Source of the DNA: an uncultured Lachnospiraceae bacterium
GTDB lineage: Bacteria > Bacillota > Clostridia > Lachnospirales > Lachnospiraceae
Direction: 5' to 3'
Assembly (NCBI GenBank): GCA_902473545.1
Contig: CABRSG010000046.1
Span: 1-11,319 of the forward strand
Length of the DNA stretch: 11,319 nt
Numbering within the stretch: the first letter of the stretch is position 1; each line of letters opens with the position of its first letter. Positions 5,429-11,319 of this stretch are shown piece after piece. A program made the translations under genes and the position numbers. The notes beneath the pieces are model-generated. The model saw nothing but the letters and a program-made list of their open reading frames with translations, was not told where the DNA came from and did not search any database.

Positions 5429-6952
5429 TTATTTCATTTGCGATATATTTAGTTTTTCTCGAAAATTTTGTGCTGTCATTCCCACATTTTTCTTAAACAC
5501 ATGACAAAAATAACGCTGGTCTTCATAACCAACCATTCTGGCAATATCCCCTATCAGCAGTCTGTCGTCCTTCAGAAGCTTTTGGGCACACTCCATTTTG
5601 CGCATAGTAATGTAGTCAAATAAATTTGTTCCAGTTTCTTTTTTAAAAAGATGGCTGATATAAGAGGAGTTCATATGAAAATAGTCCGCCAGATCCGTCA
5701 ATGTAATCTGCCTGTCAATATTATTTTCAATATAAACATAGATGCGCTTTACTGTATCCGAAGCTGACTGGCTGACGTTTTTCTGCAGCACCTGCCGCAT
5801 TTTTGAAAATGCCTCCAGGAGCCATTTTTTTAATCCCCCGATGGTTTTGCTGTTCATCACATAAGAAACGTTGAGTATTTCCGAAAAGCGATGTTCAAAA
5901 ACACGGGAATAATCGTGCTCTGCCACATAACGACAGCTATAAACCAGATTACACACCACAGAGCGCACGGCTTCTGTGTTTAAATGCTCATAAAGCATTC
6001 TTTCAAACAGATGATTCACGCTTTCCTCCAGCAGAAACTCCTCTTCTCCTTTAAACAGGCGATTTACGATGTCTTCTGTCATTTCCCGGTAATCACCCTG
6101 GCGCTGAAATGTAAACTTTGTTGTATTACTTACCTGTTCCTGAATAAACACAGAATAATCCAGCATCTCATTCGCCTGCCCAAAGCTGTGAAAAATGTCC
6201 TCCTGCTCAAAGCATATTTCTCCGGAACCCCAATAAAATGCTTGCTGGCTAAGTGTTTGCTGCATCTGGATAATACTTCCTAATTTATGAAGCATATCAT
6301 ATATCCCATCTCTCTTTACAGAACAGCATACGATACTCAGGCTGCCAAAATGACGCACAATCATCAGCTTATTATTGGCCGTCTCTTCTTTGATCAGAAT
6401 ATCCGCAAGCGCTGCAAGATTGTATTCCCGTTTCCCCAGCCTGCATGTTTTCACGCACAGAACGGCAAAAGAAGCATACACAGACAGTTCTTTCAGATAC
6501 GTCTTTTCCCCCTCCAGCATATGATAAATCGGGCTGTTTGTGCTAAGTGCATGATAATCCTGCCCTGGTATACATCTTAATCTTTCCACTCGTATCTTTG
6601 CATTTTCAATCGCCCGCTCAATTCCTGAAATATTTACCGGTTTCACCAGATAATCCACCGTCTCAAGCGCAAGCGCCTGCCGTGCAAATTCAAACTCGGC
6701 ATAAGCGCTGTAGATAATAAATGCCGCATCCAGGATTCCTTTCAAATTTCGGATCAACTGCAGCCCAGTCTGGCCCGGCATTTTCACATCCGTAATAATA
6801 ATATCCGGTTTTTGTTCGCACGCCAGGCGAAATGCCTCTTCTCCGTTCTCTGCCGCAGCGACCACTTCACAGCCAAGCCTCTCCCAATCTATCCTCTGCT
6901 TCAATCCTCTGATGACTATCTGTTCGTCATCTGCAATCATCACCCGATACAT
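5429..6952 (-). CDS. Response regulator, YesN-like, with AraC-type DNA-binding domain
   Basis: A 507-residue transcription regulator, partner of the adjacent kinase and likely activator of the sugar operon. The N-terminal receiver domain (1-120) has the acidic pair Asp8/Asp9, phosphoacceptor Asp55 in IIITDVKMPG, Ser82 in IIYSAYAEF, and Lys104 in YLVKP. A middle region (about 130-400) of the kind found in YesN proteins has no function I can assign. The C-terminal AraC domain (about 402-503) has two helix-turn-helix units: ITLTDLADYFHMNSSYISHL (416-435), then IGDIARMVGYEDQRYFCHVF (467-486). The start is set at 6952 because a GGGGGAG ribosome binding site lies 7 nt upstream and the receiver domain begins MYRVMIADD. 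An upstream in-frame ATG at 7012 would add 20 residues unlike the family. The gene overlaps the kinase gene by 26 bp. Confidence 0.95.
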   Translation of the reverse strand: MYRVMIADDEQIVIRGLKQRIDWERLGCEVVAAAENGEEAFRLACEQKPDIIITDVKMPGQTGLQLIRNLKGILDAAFIIYSAYAEFEFARQALALETVDYLVKPVNISGIERAIENAKIRVERLRCIPGQDYHALSTNSPIYHMLEGEKTYLKELSVYASFAVLCVKTCRLGKREYNLAALADILIKEETANNKLMIVRHFGSLSIVCCSVKRDGIYDMLHKLGSIIQMQQTLSQQAFYWGSGEICFEQEDIFHSFGQANEMLDYSVFIQEQVSNTTKFTFQRQGDYREMTEDIVNRLFKGEEEFLLEESVNHLFERMLYEHLNTEAVRSVVCNLVYSCRYVAEHDYSRVFEHRFSEILNVSYVMNSKTIGGLKKWLLEAFSKMRQVLQKNVSQSASDTVKRIYVYIENNIDRQITLTDLADYFHMNSSYISHLFKKETGTNLFDYITMRKMECAQKLLKDDRLLIGDIARMVGYEDQRYFCHVFKKNVGMTAQNFREKLNISQMK

Positions 6953-8714
6953 CTTTTTTCTCCCCCTCATCATCATATAGATTCTGATTGGTAATCCTAC
7001 GCCGGATTGCAATAAAAACTGTCGTTCCTACCTGCAGCTCCGACACAATATGCAGCCCATAGGCTTCTCCATAATATAGCTTGATCCGCTCATCCACATT
7101 GCACAGTGCATATCCGTTTCCAAGCGGATTTTCCGCATTAACCGAAAAGCCAACTCCGTCATCCTGCACAATAAAAGTAATGTCCTCATCTTTTTCTTCT
7201 GCGCTGATACTGATGCTTCCATTTCCGGAGCGTCCCTCCAATCCATGCTGTACAGCATTCTCCACGATCGGCTGCAGAATAAGCTTGATTATTTCCATCT
7301 GCAGCATCTCCTGCGGCAAATCTATGCGGAGCTGAAACCGCCCTTCAAAGCGCATATTCTGGATTGCCATATAATTCTGTACCAACTGCAGTTCTTCTCC
7401 CAGCGTACAGATGCCCTTTCCGGAGTTGAGACTCATGCGAAAAACATTGGACAGTGCAACCGCCATATTTGCCACCTTCTCTGCCCCATATTCTTCTGCT
7501 GTCCAGAAAATAGAATCCAGCGTATTATATAGAAAATGAGGATTTATCTCCGACTGCAGTGCAATCAGCTCCGCCTCCTTTTCCCGGTACCGTGATTTAT
7601 ACAGGCTGACAACCAAACGTTCATTTTCCTGCACGATACGCACAAACTCATCCCCTATCGCACCCACTTCATCCTGTGGGTTAAAGACGAAGGTTTCGCT
7701 GCTCCTCTTTTCCCGGAAGGAATCTACAAATCTTCTCAACTGATGCAATGTACTCATAATACTGCCGTACGTGATATGATAACCTGCAAAAACAGCTACT
7801 AACAGTAAAAGTGTTCCGATAACCGCCGCAACAAACATTATTCTGTTTTTTTCTTTTTCAAAATCGTTATATGGCACGATACAGCTGATGCGCCAGTCTG
7901 AGCGCACATTTTCTGTATTATGCACATAGCAGCGGATTCCATTCAACTCGATAAATCCATTTTCCGCTCCCACATCTTTATATTGGATCTCTTCCGGTCG
8001 AAAAAACTCTTCTCCTCCAAAAGAGTAAATCATTTCTTCTCCCTCCCATATGAAAATGCTCATATTATTGGAGGATTCCACTTCCCGGAAAATATCATCC
8101 AGCAGCGTAGTGTCCAGTGCGATCAGCATAATGCCAAGACGCTGCAGTGTGTTCAGATTCTTAATTTCCCGCCCATATACAAGTAAGTTTCCGTGAAAGT
8201 CTACCATTGTCCTGCCATGAAACCAGACGCCTTTTCCTCGATTGCTGAAAATAGTCTCAAGCCACCGCGGCGGATTTTCATAATCAACCGCCGCTATCTT
8301 CAGCCCAAATTTTCCGCCTGCACGCGACGTAATATTCGTGTCCTTTGAGCCTATATACACAGCGGAAATACACGTCTTATTATTTACCATGTTGTTCATA
8401 AGATCCACCGTATCCAGCCGGCTCTCATTATAGGCAATTAATTGTTTTTCATTTCCTGCATAAATCAGAGATTTCTGTATTGCGCTGGAAGTCAGCAAAA
8501 GATCAGATGTATCCTGCACATCCGATATGATATAATCCAGATTTTTATTAATTAGCTTTGACAGATTTTCTGACAGCACCGCCACTTTGCCGTCCACCAT
8601 CCGGGAAAAACTTGAATACATAATAATTCCCAGAACAGACATGGAGACAAACAGCAGTGCTGCCAGAAGTATGGTAAATTTGGTTGTAATCATTTTCTTT
8701 TTCAGATATCTCAT
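6927..8714 (-). CDS. Membrane sensor histidine kinase, YesM/LytS-like (His_kinase family)
   Basis: A 595-residue sensor that likely detects an extracellular sugar, or the binding protein's ligand state, and phosphorylates the adjacent regulator. Layout: membrane helix 1 (about 12-34), an extracellular domain of about 255 residues of Cache-like length and topology (35-290), helix 2 (about 291-314), HAMP-like linker (about 315-370), His_kinase domain with SEINPHFLYNTLDSI (388-402; phosphoacceptor His393), then an HATPase domain with the N box VENAVQHGL (484-492, Asn486), G1 box DDGVGF (518-523) and G2 box GNGYALCNV (532-540). All catalytic motifs look intact. The start lies 2 nt after the stop of the MalG-like permease gene (TAG GA ATG), so it is cotranscribed and probably translationally coupled. 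Its ligand is not evident from the sequence. Confidence 0.95.
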   Translation of the reverse strand: MRYLKKKMITTKFTILLAALLFVSMSVLGIIMYSSFSRMVDGKVAVLSENLSKLINKNLDYIISDVQDTSDLLLTSSAIQKSLIYAGNEKQLIAYNESRLDTVDLMNNMVNNKTCISAVYIGSKDTNITSRAGGKFGLKIAAVDYENPPRWLETIFSNRGKGVWFHGRTMVDFHGNLLVYGREIKNLNTLQRLGIMLIALDTTLLDDIFREVESSNNMSIFIWEGEEMIYSFGGEEFFRPEEIQYKDVGAENGFIELNGIRCYVHNTENVRSDWRISCIVPYNDFEKEKNRIMFVAAVIGTLLLLVAVFAGYHITYGSIMSTLHQLRRFVDSFREKRSSETFVFNPQDEVGAIGDEFVRIVQENERLVVSLYKSRYREKEAELIALQSEINPHFLYNTLDSIFWTAEEYGAEKVANMAVALSNVFRMSLNSGKGICTLGEELQLVQNYMAIQNMRFEGRFQLRIDLPQEMLQMEIIKLILQPIVENAVQHGLEGRSGNGSISISAEEKDEDITFIVQDDGVGFSVNAENPLGNGYALCNVDERIKLYYGEAYGLHIVSELQVGTTVFIAIRRRITNQNLYDDEGEKKDVSGDDCR

Positions 8715-8716
8715 TC

Positions 8717-9568
8717 CTATTCCTTTGTTGCCCCTGCAGTAAGCCCCGTCAGAAAACTTTTATTAAGGAAAAAATATACCAGAAGCAGCGGCAGCATAAA
8801 TAAGCTGATAGCTGCGAAGGTTGCTCCCCAGTTCACCTGGCCCCGGGAGCCCACATAATCATACAATCCAACCGGTATTGTCTTTAATTTATTATCATTA
8901 ATAAAGGTATTTGTAAACGTAAATTCATTCCAGGTAAAGATGAGGTTCATTGTAATGACTGTCAGTATCGTATTTTTTGACATTGGCAAAATAATCCGCG
9001 CAAAGCAGTGCAGGATACTGGAGCCGTCAATTACCGCAGCTTCAATCAGAGAATCCGGCACAAAACGATAGAATGCAGTAAACAGGTAAATAGACATTGA
9101 TAGATTAAAGCCTATCATCGGGAGAATCAGCGCTATATGCGTATTCAGAATCCCCGCTTTTTTATAAATCTGGAAAAGCGGTATTAAGGTCGCATGTATC
9201 GGTACCGTAATTCCTGCAAGAAAATACGTCATAATTATGTTGTTAAAACGGAACCGCATCTTCTCTATAGCAAAGCCGGCGCAGGCGCTGAGCACTACCA
9301 GTCCGGCAAGCGTAATACTAACCACCAGTATGCTGTTCAGATAATATGTCGGCAGATTTGAAGTCGTCCATGCTTCCATGTAATTTTCAAAATTAATCGC
9401 TTGCGGCAAACTAAAGGGAGATGTGTTTGCAATGTCAATACGGCTTTTAAAGCTGGTGCAGAAAATCCAGAAAACAGGATAAACCTGCACTATAAGCAGC
9501 GCAATTGCCACAAGATACAAACACGCTTTTCCCGCTCTTTTCAGCATAGAAATCTGATCCACTCTCAT
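8717..9568 (-). CDS. Sugar ABC transporter permease, MalG-like (CUT1)
   Basis: A 283-residue inner-membrane permease, second half of the heterodimeric channel for carbohydrate import. Six membrane segments can be seen (about 15-36, 76-100, 112-131, 145-166, 198-216, 251-270). The cytoplasmic EAA loop, EAAVIDGSSILHCFARIILP (176-195), contacts the ATPase subunit and is diagnostic of binding-protein-dependent permeases. MalG-type features include the N-terminal YPVFWIFCTSFKS and the VPIHATLIPLF segment (122-132). The start overlaps the stop of the MalF-like gene by 4 bp (ATGA), with GGGGAGG about 11 nt upstream, so the two are made together. No ATPase gene accompanies them. Confidence 0.95.
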   Translation of the reverse strand: MRVDQISMLKRAGKACLYLVAIALLIVQVYPVFWIFCTSFKSRIDIANTSPFSLPQAINFENYMEAWTTSNLPTYYLNSILVVSITLAGLVVLSACAGFAIEKMRFRFNNIIMTYFLAGITVPIHATLIPLFQIYKKAGILNTHIALILPMIGFNLSMSIYLFTAFYRFVPDSLIEAAVIDGSSILHCFARIILPMSKNTILTVITMNLIFTWNEFTFTNTFINDNKLKTIPVGLYDYVGSRGQVNWGATFAAISLFMLPLLLVYFFLNKSFLTGLTAGATKE

Positions 9569-10449
9569 ACGGCACTTTTCCTCCCCGACATAAATTTACG
9601 CAGTATGGATACAAGGAGCACACTCTCCACTACCAGAAATACGGCAATCGTGCTGGCGTATCCATACTTTGTACTGGCGAATGCCACTTTATACATATAC
9701 GTTGCCACCAGCTCCGTGGAACGTCCCGGTCCCCCGTAGGTCGTGATAAACGGAACGTCAAACGCTTTCAGAAGGCCATTTACCGCCATCACCAGCGTAA
9801 CAGTAAGAACACTGTACAGATACGGAAGTTTAATCTGAATAAACAGCTTCCATCCATAAGCCCCGTCTACTTTTGCCGCTTCTATAACGTCCTCCGGAAT
9901 GGAAAGCAGACCGGAATATAAGATCACCATATATAACGGCATGCTTTTATAACACTCTATCATGATGACCGCTCCCATCGCCGTAGACGAGTCTCCAAGC
10001 CATGCCCTCTGCAGATTTTCTAATCCCGCTATTTCCAGCAGCGCATTAAAGATCCCCACAGGTTCTAATCCATAAAATTTTTGAAAAAACTGCGCCAGGG
10101 CTACCGCCGACAGAATGGTCGGGACAAAATACAACGTCTTAAAAAAACTTCTGCCTTTCCCGATGCAGGTCAGTAAAATAGCCGTAAGCAATGCAAGTCC
10201 TACCTGTCCAACTACATTGGCTATCATAAACAGCAGGTTATTCCAAAAAGCTGCAACAAAATTCTGGTCTGCAAACAGCTTAAAATAATTATCCAAACCG
10301 GAAAATTTCATTTTCGATACTCCATTCCAGTTAAATAAGCTGTAGTAAAAAGACCAGCCGAGCGGCACAACGACGGTAGCCGTAAACAGCAGAACCGCCG
10401 GAAGCAAAAAAATGCCGATCACACGCTTATCCCGTAATATCCTGTCCAT
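9565..10449 (-). CDS. Sugar ABC transporter permease, MalF/UgpA-like (CUT1), first operon gene
   Basis: A 294-residue inner-membrane permease, first half of the carbohydrate import channel. Six membrane segments fit (about 10-33, 69-94, 106-124, 156-180, 211-234, 264-286). The EAA loop EAAKVDGAYGWKLFIQIKLP (190-209) docks the ATPase. Features typical of MalF/UgpA proteins: the N-terminal YYSLFNWNG, FSGLDNYFKLF and FWNNLLFMI region (35-76) and TYGGPGRSTELVATYMYKVAF near the C-terminus. The start at 10449 follows a GGGGAGG site at close spacing and a promoter -10 only about 25 bp upstream, so it opens the operon. Downstream genes follow with no terminator until the 93-bp gap before the binding-protein gene. 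Confidence 0.95.
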   Translation of the reverse strand: MDRILRDKRVIGIFLLPAVLLFTATVVVPLGWSFYYSLFNWNGVSKMKFSGLDNYFKLFADQNFVAAFWNNLLFMIANVVGQVGLALLTAILLTCIGKGRSFFKTLYFVPTILSAVALAQFFQKFYGLEPVGIFNALLEIAGLENLQRAWLGDSSTAMGAVIMIECYKSMPLYMVILYSGLLSIPEDVIEAAKVDGAYGWKLFIQIKLPYLYSVLTVTLVMAVNGLLKAFDVPFITTYGGPGRSTELVATYMYKVAFASTKYGYASTIAVFLVVESVLLVSILRKFMSGRKSAV

Positions 10450-10473
10450 TTTTATTCCTCCCCGTTTTTCTTC

Positions 10474-10502
10474 ATTATAGCAGCTAACAGAGAGAAACTC
10501 CT
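10474..10502 (-). promoter_or_regulatory. Probable promoter of the sugar operon with perfect -10 and poor -35
   Basis: A perfect TATAAT (10474-10479, minus strand) lies 24 bp upstream of the first permease start. At 17-18 bp spacing the -35 position (about 10497-10502) reads AGGAGT, unlike TTGACA. This suits a promoter that needs an activator, consistent with the AraC-type regulator in the operon. The 5' UTR would be under 25 nt. Confidence 0.5.
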
Positions 10503-10507
10503 ATTGC

Positions 10508-10520
10508 AAAATCTTTGAAA
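10508..10520 (+). repeat. 13-bp motif shared with the binding-protein promoter region
   Basis: AAAATCTTTGAAA on the plus strand, directly upstream of the -35 position of the operon promoter. It is identical to the minus-strand copy at 5415-5427, so the two sites have opposite orientation relative to transcription. Candidate activator site. Confidence 0.4.
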
Positions 10521-10521
10521 T

Positions 10522-10544
10522 ATGTCGATTATTTATATCGACAT
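10522..10544. promoter_or_regulatory. Perfect 8-bp inverted repeat upstream of the sugar operon, candidate operator
   Basis: ATGTCGAT (10522-10529) and ATCGACAT (10537-10544) are exact reverse complements with a 7-nt AT spacer. The dyad sits just upstream of the 13-bp motif and about 45 bp upstream of the -10. On the minus strand it also follows the CmpB-type gene, but no clear U-tract follows it, so an operator is more likely than a terminator. Confidence 0.45.
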
Positions 10545-10577
10545 TGACTATTACTGTTTTTGCCCGCCGTCCCCATT

Positions 10578-11081
10578 TCACCGGATCACACTCGCCACGG
10601 CATCCGCGGCGATCACCGCCAGCCCGGTCGCCGCGGCAAAGTCCGCCGTTTTTCTGTGCTCCATGTAAAACCGTCGGATACGCGGCTCCGCTTCCTTCAG
10701 CATCAGCACTCCGAAGATGCCCCAGATGAGGGAAAACAGCGGACTTACGCGCGTGCCGATGCTGAAAGGTATCATGGAGTAGTCCCACAGCAGCCTGTGG
10801 AATATGGTTTCAAACGCAAAGGATACAGCATATTCCAGCACCGACGCCAGCACAAAGATTTCCAGAAAAGAAACCCATTTCTTTTTATGATTGCAGAAAA
10901 GCGTGACGGCAACCACGCCGAAGCCATAAATCGGGCAGTACGGACCGTACAGAAATCCCGGAATCACTAATTTTCTGCAGAACAGCGACCGGAACGCAAC
11001 CTCAATGCACCACCCGGCAACGCTGATCGTCACAAACAAAAACACCAAATAAAGCATCATCATCCTGTCATGTGTTCTCAT
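10578..11081 (-). CDS. CmpB-type small membrane protein (ABC_trans_CmpB / putative ABC-transporter type IV family)
   Basis: A 167-residue multi-spanning membrane protein. The family carries an ABC-transporter name but has no established transport activity. Four or so membrane segments are seen (about 8-29, 47-64, 71-93, 110-128), plus a weaker C-terminal one (about 146-165). Family signatures: GWCIEVAFRS (23-32), PGFLYGPYCPIYGFG (41-55), and WDYSMIPFSIGTRVSPLFSLIWG (99-121). The start at 11081 is preferred over an in-frame ATG at 11156 because GGGGAG stands about 8 nt upstream and the membrane region begins soon after; the 25 extra residues of the longer form do not resemble the family. No clear terminator separates it from the sugar operon 128 bp downstream, so some read-through is possible, but no functional link is evident. 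Confidence 0.85.
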   Translation of the reverse strand: MRTHDRMMMLYLVFLFVTISVAGWCIEVAFRSLFCRKLVIPGFLYGPYCPIYGFGVVAVTLFCNHKKKWVSFLEIFVLASVLEYAVSFAFETIFHRLLWDYSMIPFSIGTRVSPLFSLIWGIFGVLMLKEAEPRIRRFYMEHRKTADFAAATGLAVIAADAVASVIR

Positions 11082-11100
11082 TTTCTCATCTCCCCTTTTT

Positions 11101-11123
11101 CGGCAGCCAGTTTTTTGCTGCCG
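11101..11123 (-). repeat. GC-rich hairpin in the leader of the CmpB-type gene
   Basis: CGGCAGC (11101-11107) pairs with GCTGCCG (11117-11123), 7 bp with a 9-nt loop containing an A-run on the minus strand. It lies about 20 nt before the CmpB-type start and just upstream of its ribosome binding site. It is followed by A residues, not U residues, in the transcript, so it is not an intrinsic terminator. Confidence 0.5.
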
Positions 11124-11319
11124 GAGCGCCATGCACATTTCCCCTTCCGCACGCACCCACAGCCTTTCTATATTCCCTGATACTTTTCTGCCGTGATATT
11201 TCCTGACGGCATACGACTTGCTTATTTTGAATCACCTGCGCAGCATTCAAGCTGGACGGCGGTTTCGACTGTATTTTCGTCGGGCAACCGAATTGCATTA
11301 CCTTCGTTTCCATTATAAT
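11124..11319 (-). other. Unassigned region upstream of the CmpB-type gene
   Basis: About 200 bp with no gene I recognise. A minus-strand ATG frame of 75 codons (11086-11313) ends just before the CmpB-type start. It has no visible ribosome binding site, and its ATG overlaps a TATAAT at 11313-11318 that could be a promoter -10 with its -35 outside the window. A small hairpin TGCCGT/ACGGCA (11189-11194/11206-11211) is present. This may be an untranslated leader. Confidence 0.3.

Noticed and set aside
6953..7012. Upstream ATG at 7012 as start of the response regulator
   Set aside because: It would add 20 residues outside the receiver domain. The ATG at 6952 has a GGGGGAG ribosome binding site and matches the family N-terminus.
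8911..8924. TGTAAACGTAAAT, resembling a CcpA cre site
   Set aside because: It lies inside the MalG-like coding sequence, encodes ordinary residues, and lacks the final CA of the cre consensus.

Overview
The window looks like a chromosomal segment from a Gram-positive anaerobe of the Clostridia, most likely a Lachnospiraceae relative. This rests on strong GGGAGG-type ribosome binding sites, TTGAAA/TAGAAT-type promoters, an MgtE magnesium transporter, a YesM/YesN-type two-component system inside a sugar ABC operon, and a small CmpB-type membrane protein common in gut Firmicutes. Species cannot be determined from the sequence alone. No rRNA, tRNA, CRISPR array or mobile element was found.

Left region (1-2562). 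The 5' two-thirds of a low-specificity threonine aldolase gene runs leftward off the window edge. A divergent promoter region (624-778) separates it from mgtE. The mgtE transcript starts with a leader of about 315 nt. It holds a short arginine-rich upstream ORF with a strong ribosome binding site, a 9-bp stem, and a U-tract terminator-like stem that competes with it for the same bases. This resembles an attenuator for a Mg2+ transporter, but by eye it does not match the canonical M-box. mgtE itself is complete and ends in a clear intrinsic terminator.

Middle and right region (2570-10449, all minus strand). This is one carbohydrate-uptake operon, read right to left: MalF-like permease, MalG-like permease, YesM-like sensor kinase, YesN-like AraC-type response regulator, solute-binding protein, and a cytoplasmic GH32-like glycosidase. 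Genes overlap or nearly touch (4-bp overlap, 2-bp gap, 26-bp overlap), except for a 93-bp gap before the binding-protein gene that carries its own promoter. No ATPase gene is present, as is usual for this ABC class, which often shares an MsmK/UgpC-type ATPase encoded elsewhere. The likely logic is that the kinase senses an extracellular sugar, the regulator activates the two promoters, the transporter imports an oligosaccharide, and the hydrolase cleaves it inside the cell. The substrate is not evident; a fructose-containing sugar or a related glycan is possible from the GH32/43/68-like fold. The binding protein lacks the expected lipobox cysteine. A 13-bp sequence is shared by the two operon promoter regions in opposite orientation.

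Right edge (10578-11319). A small CmpB-type membrane protein gene lies upstream of the operon on the same strand, preceded by a hairpin-containing leader of unclear content. An 8-bp perfect inverted repeat stands between this gene and the operon promoter.
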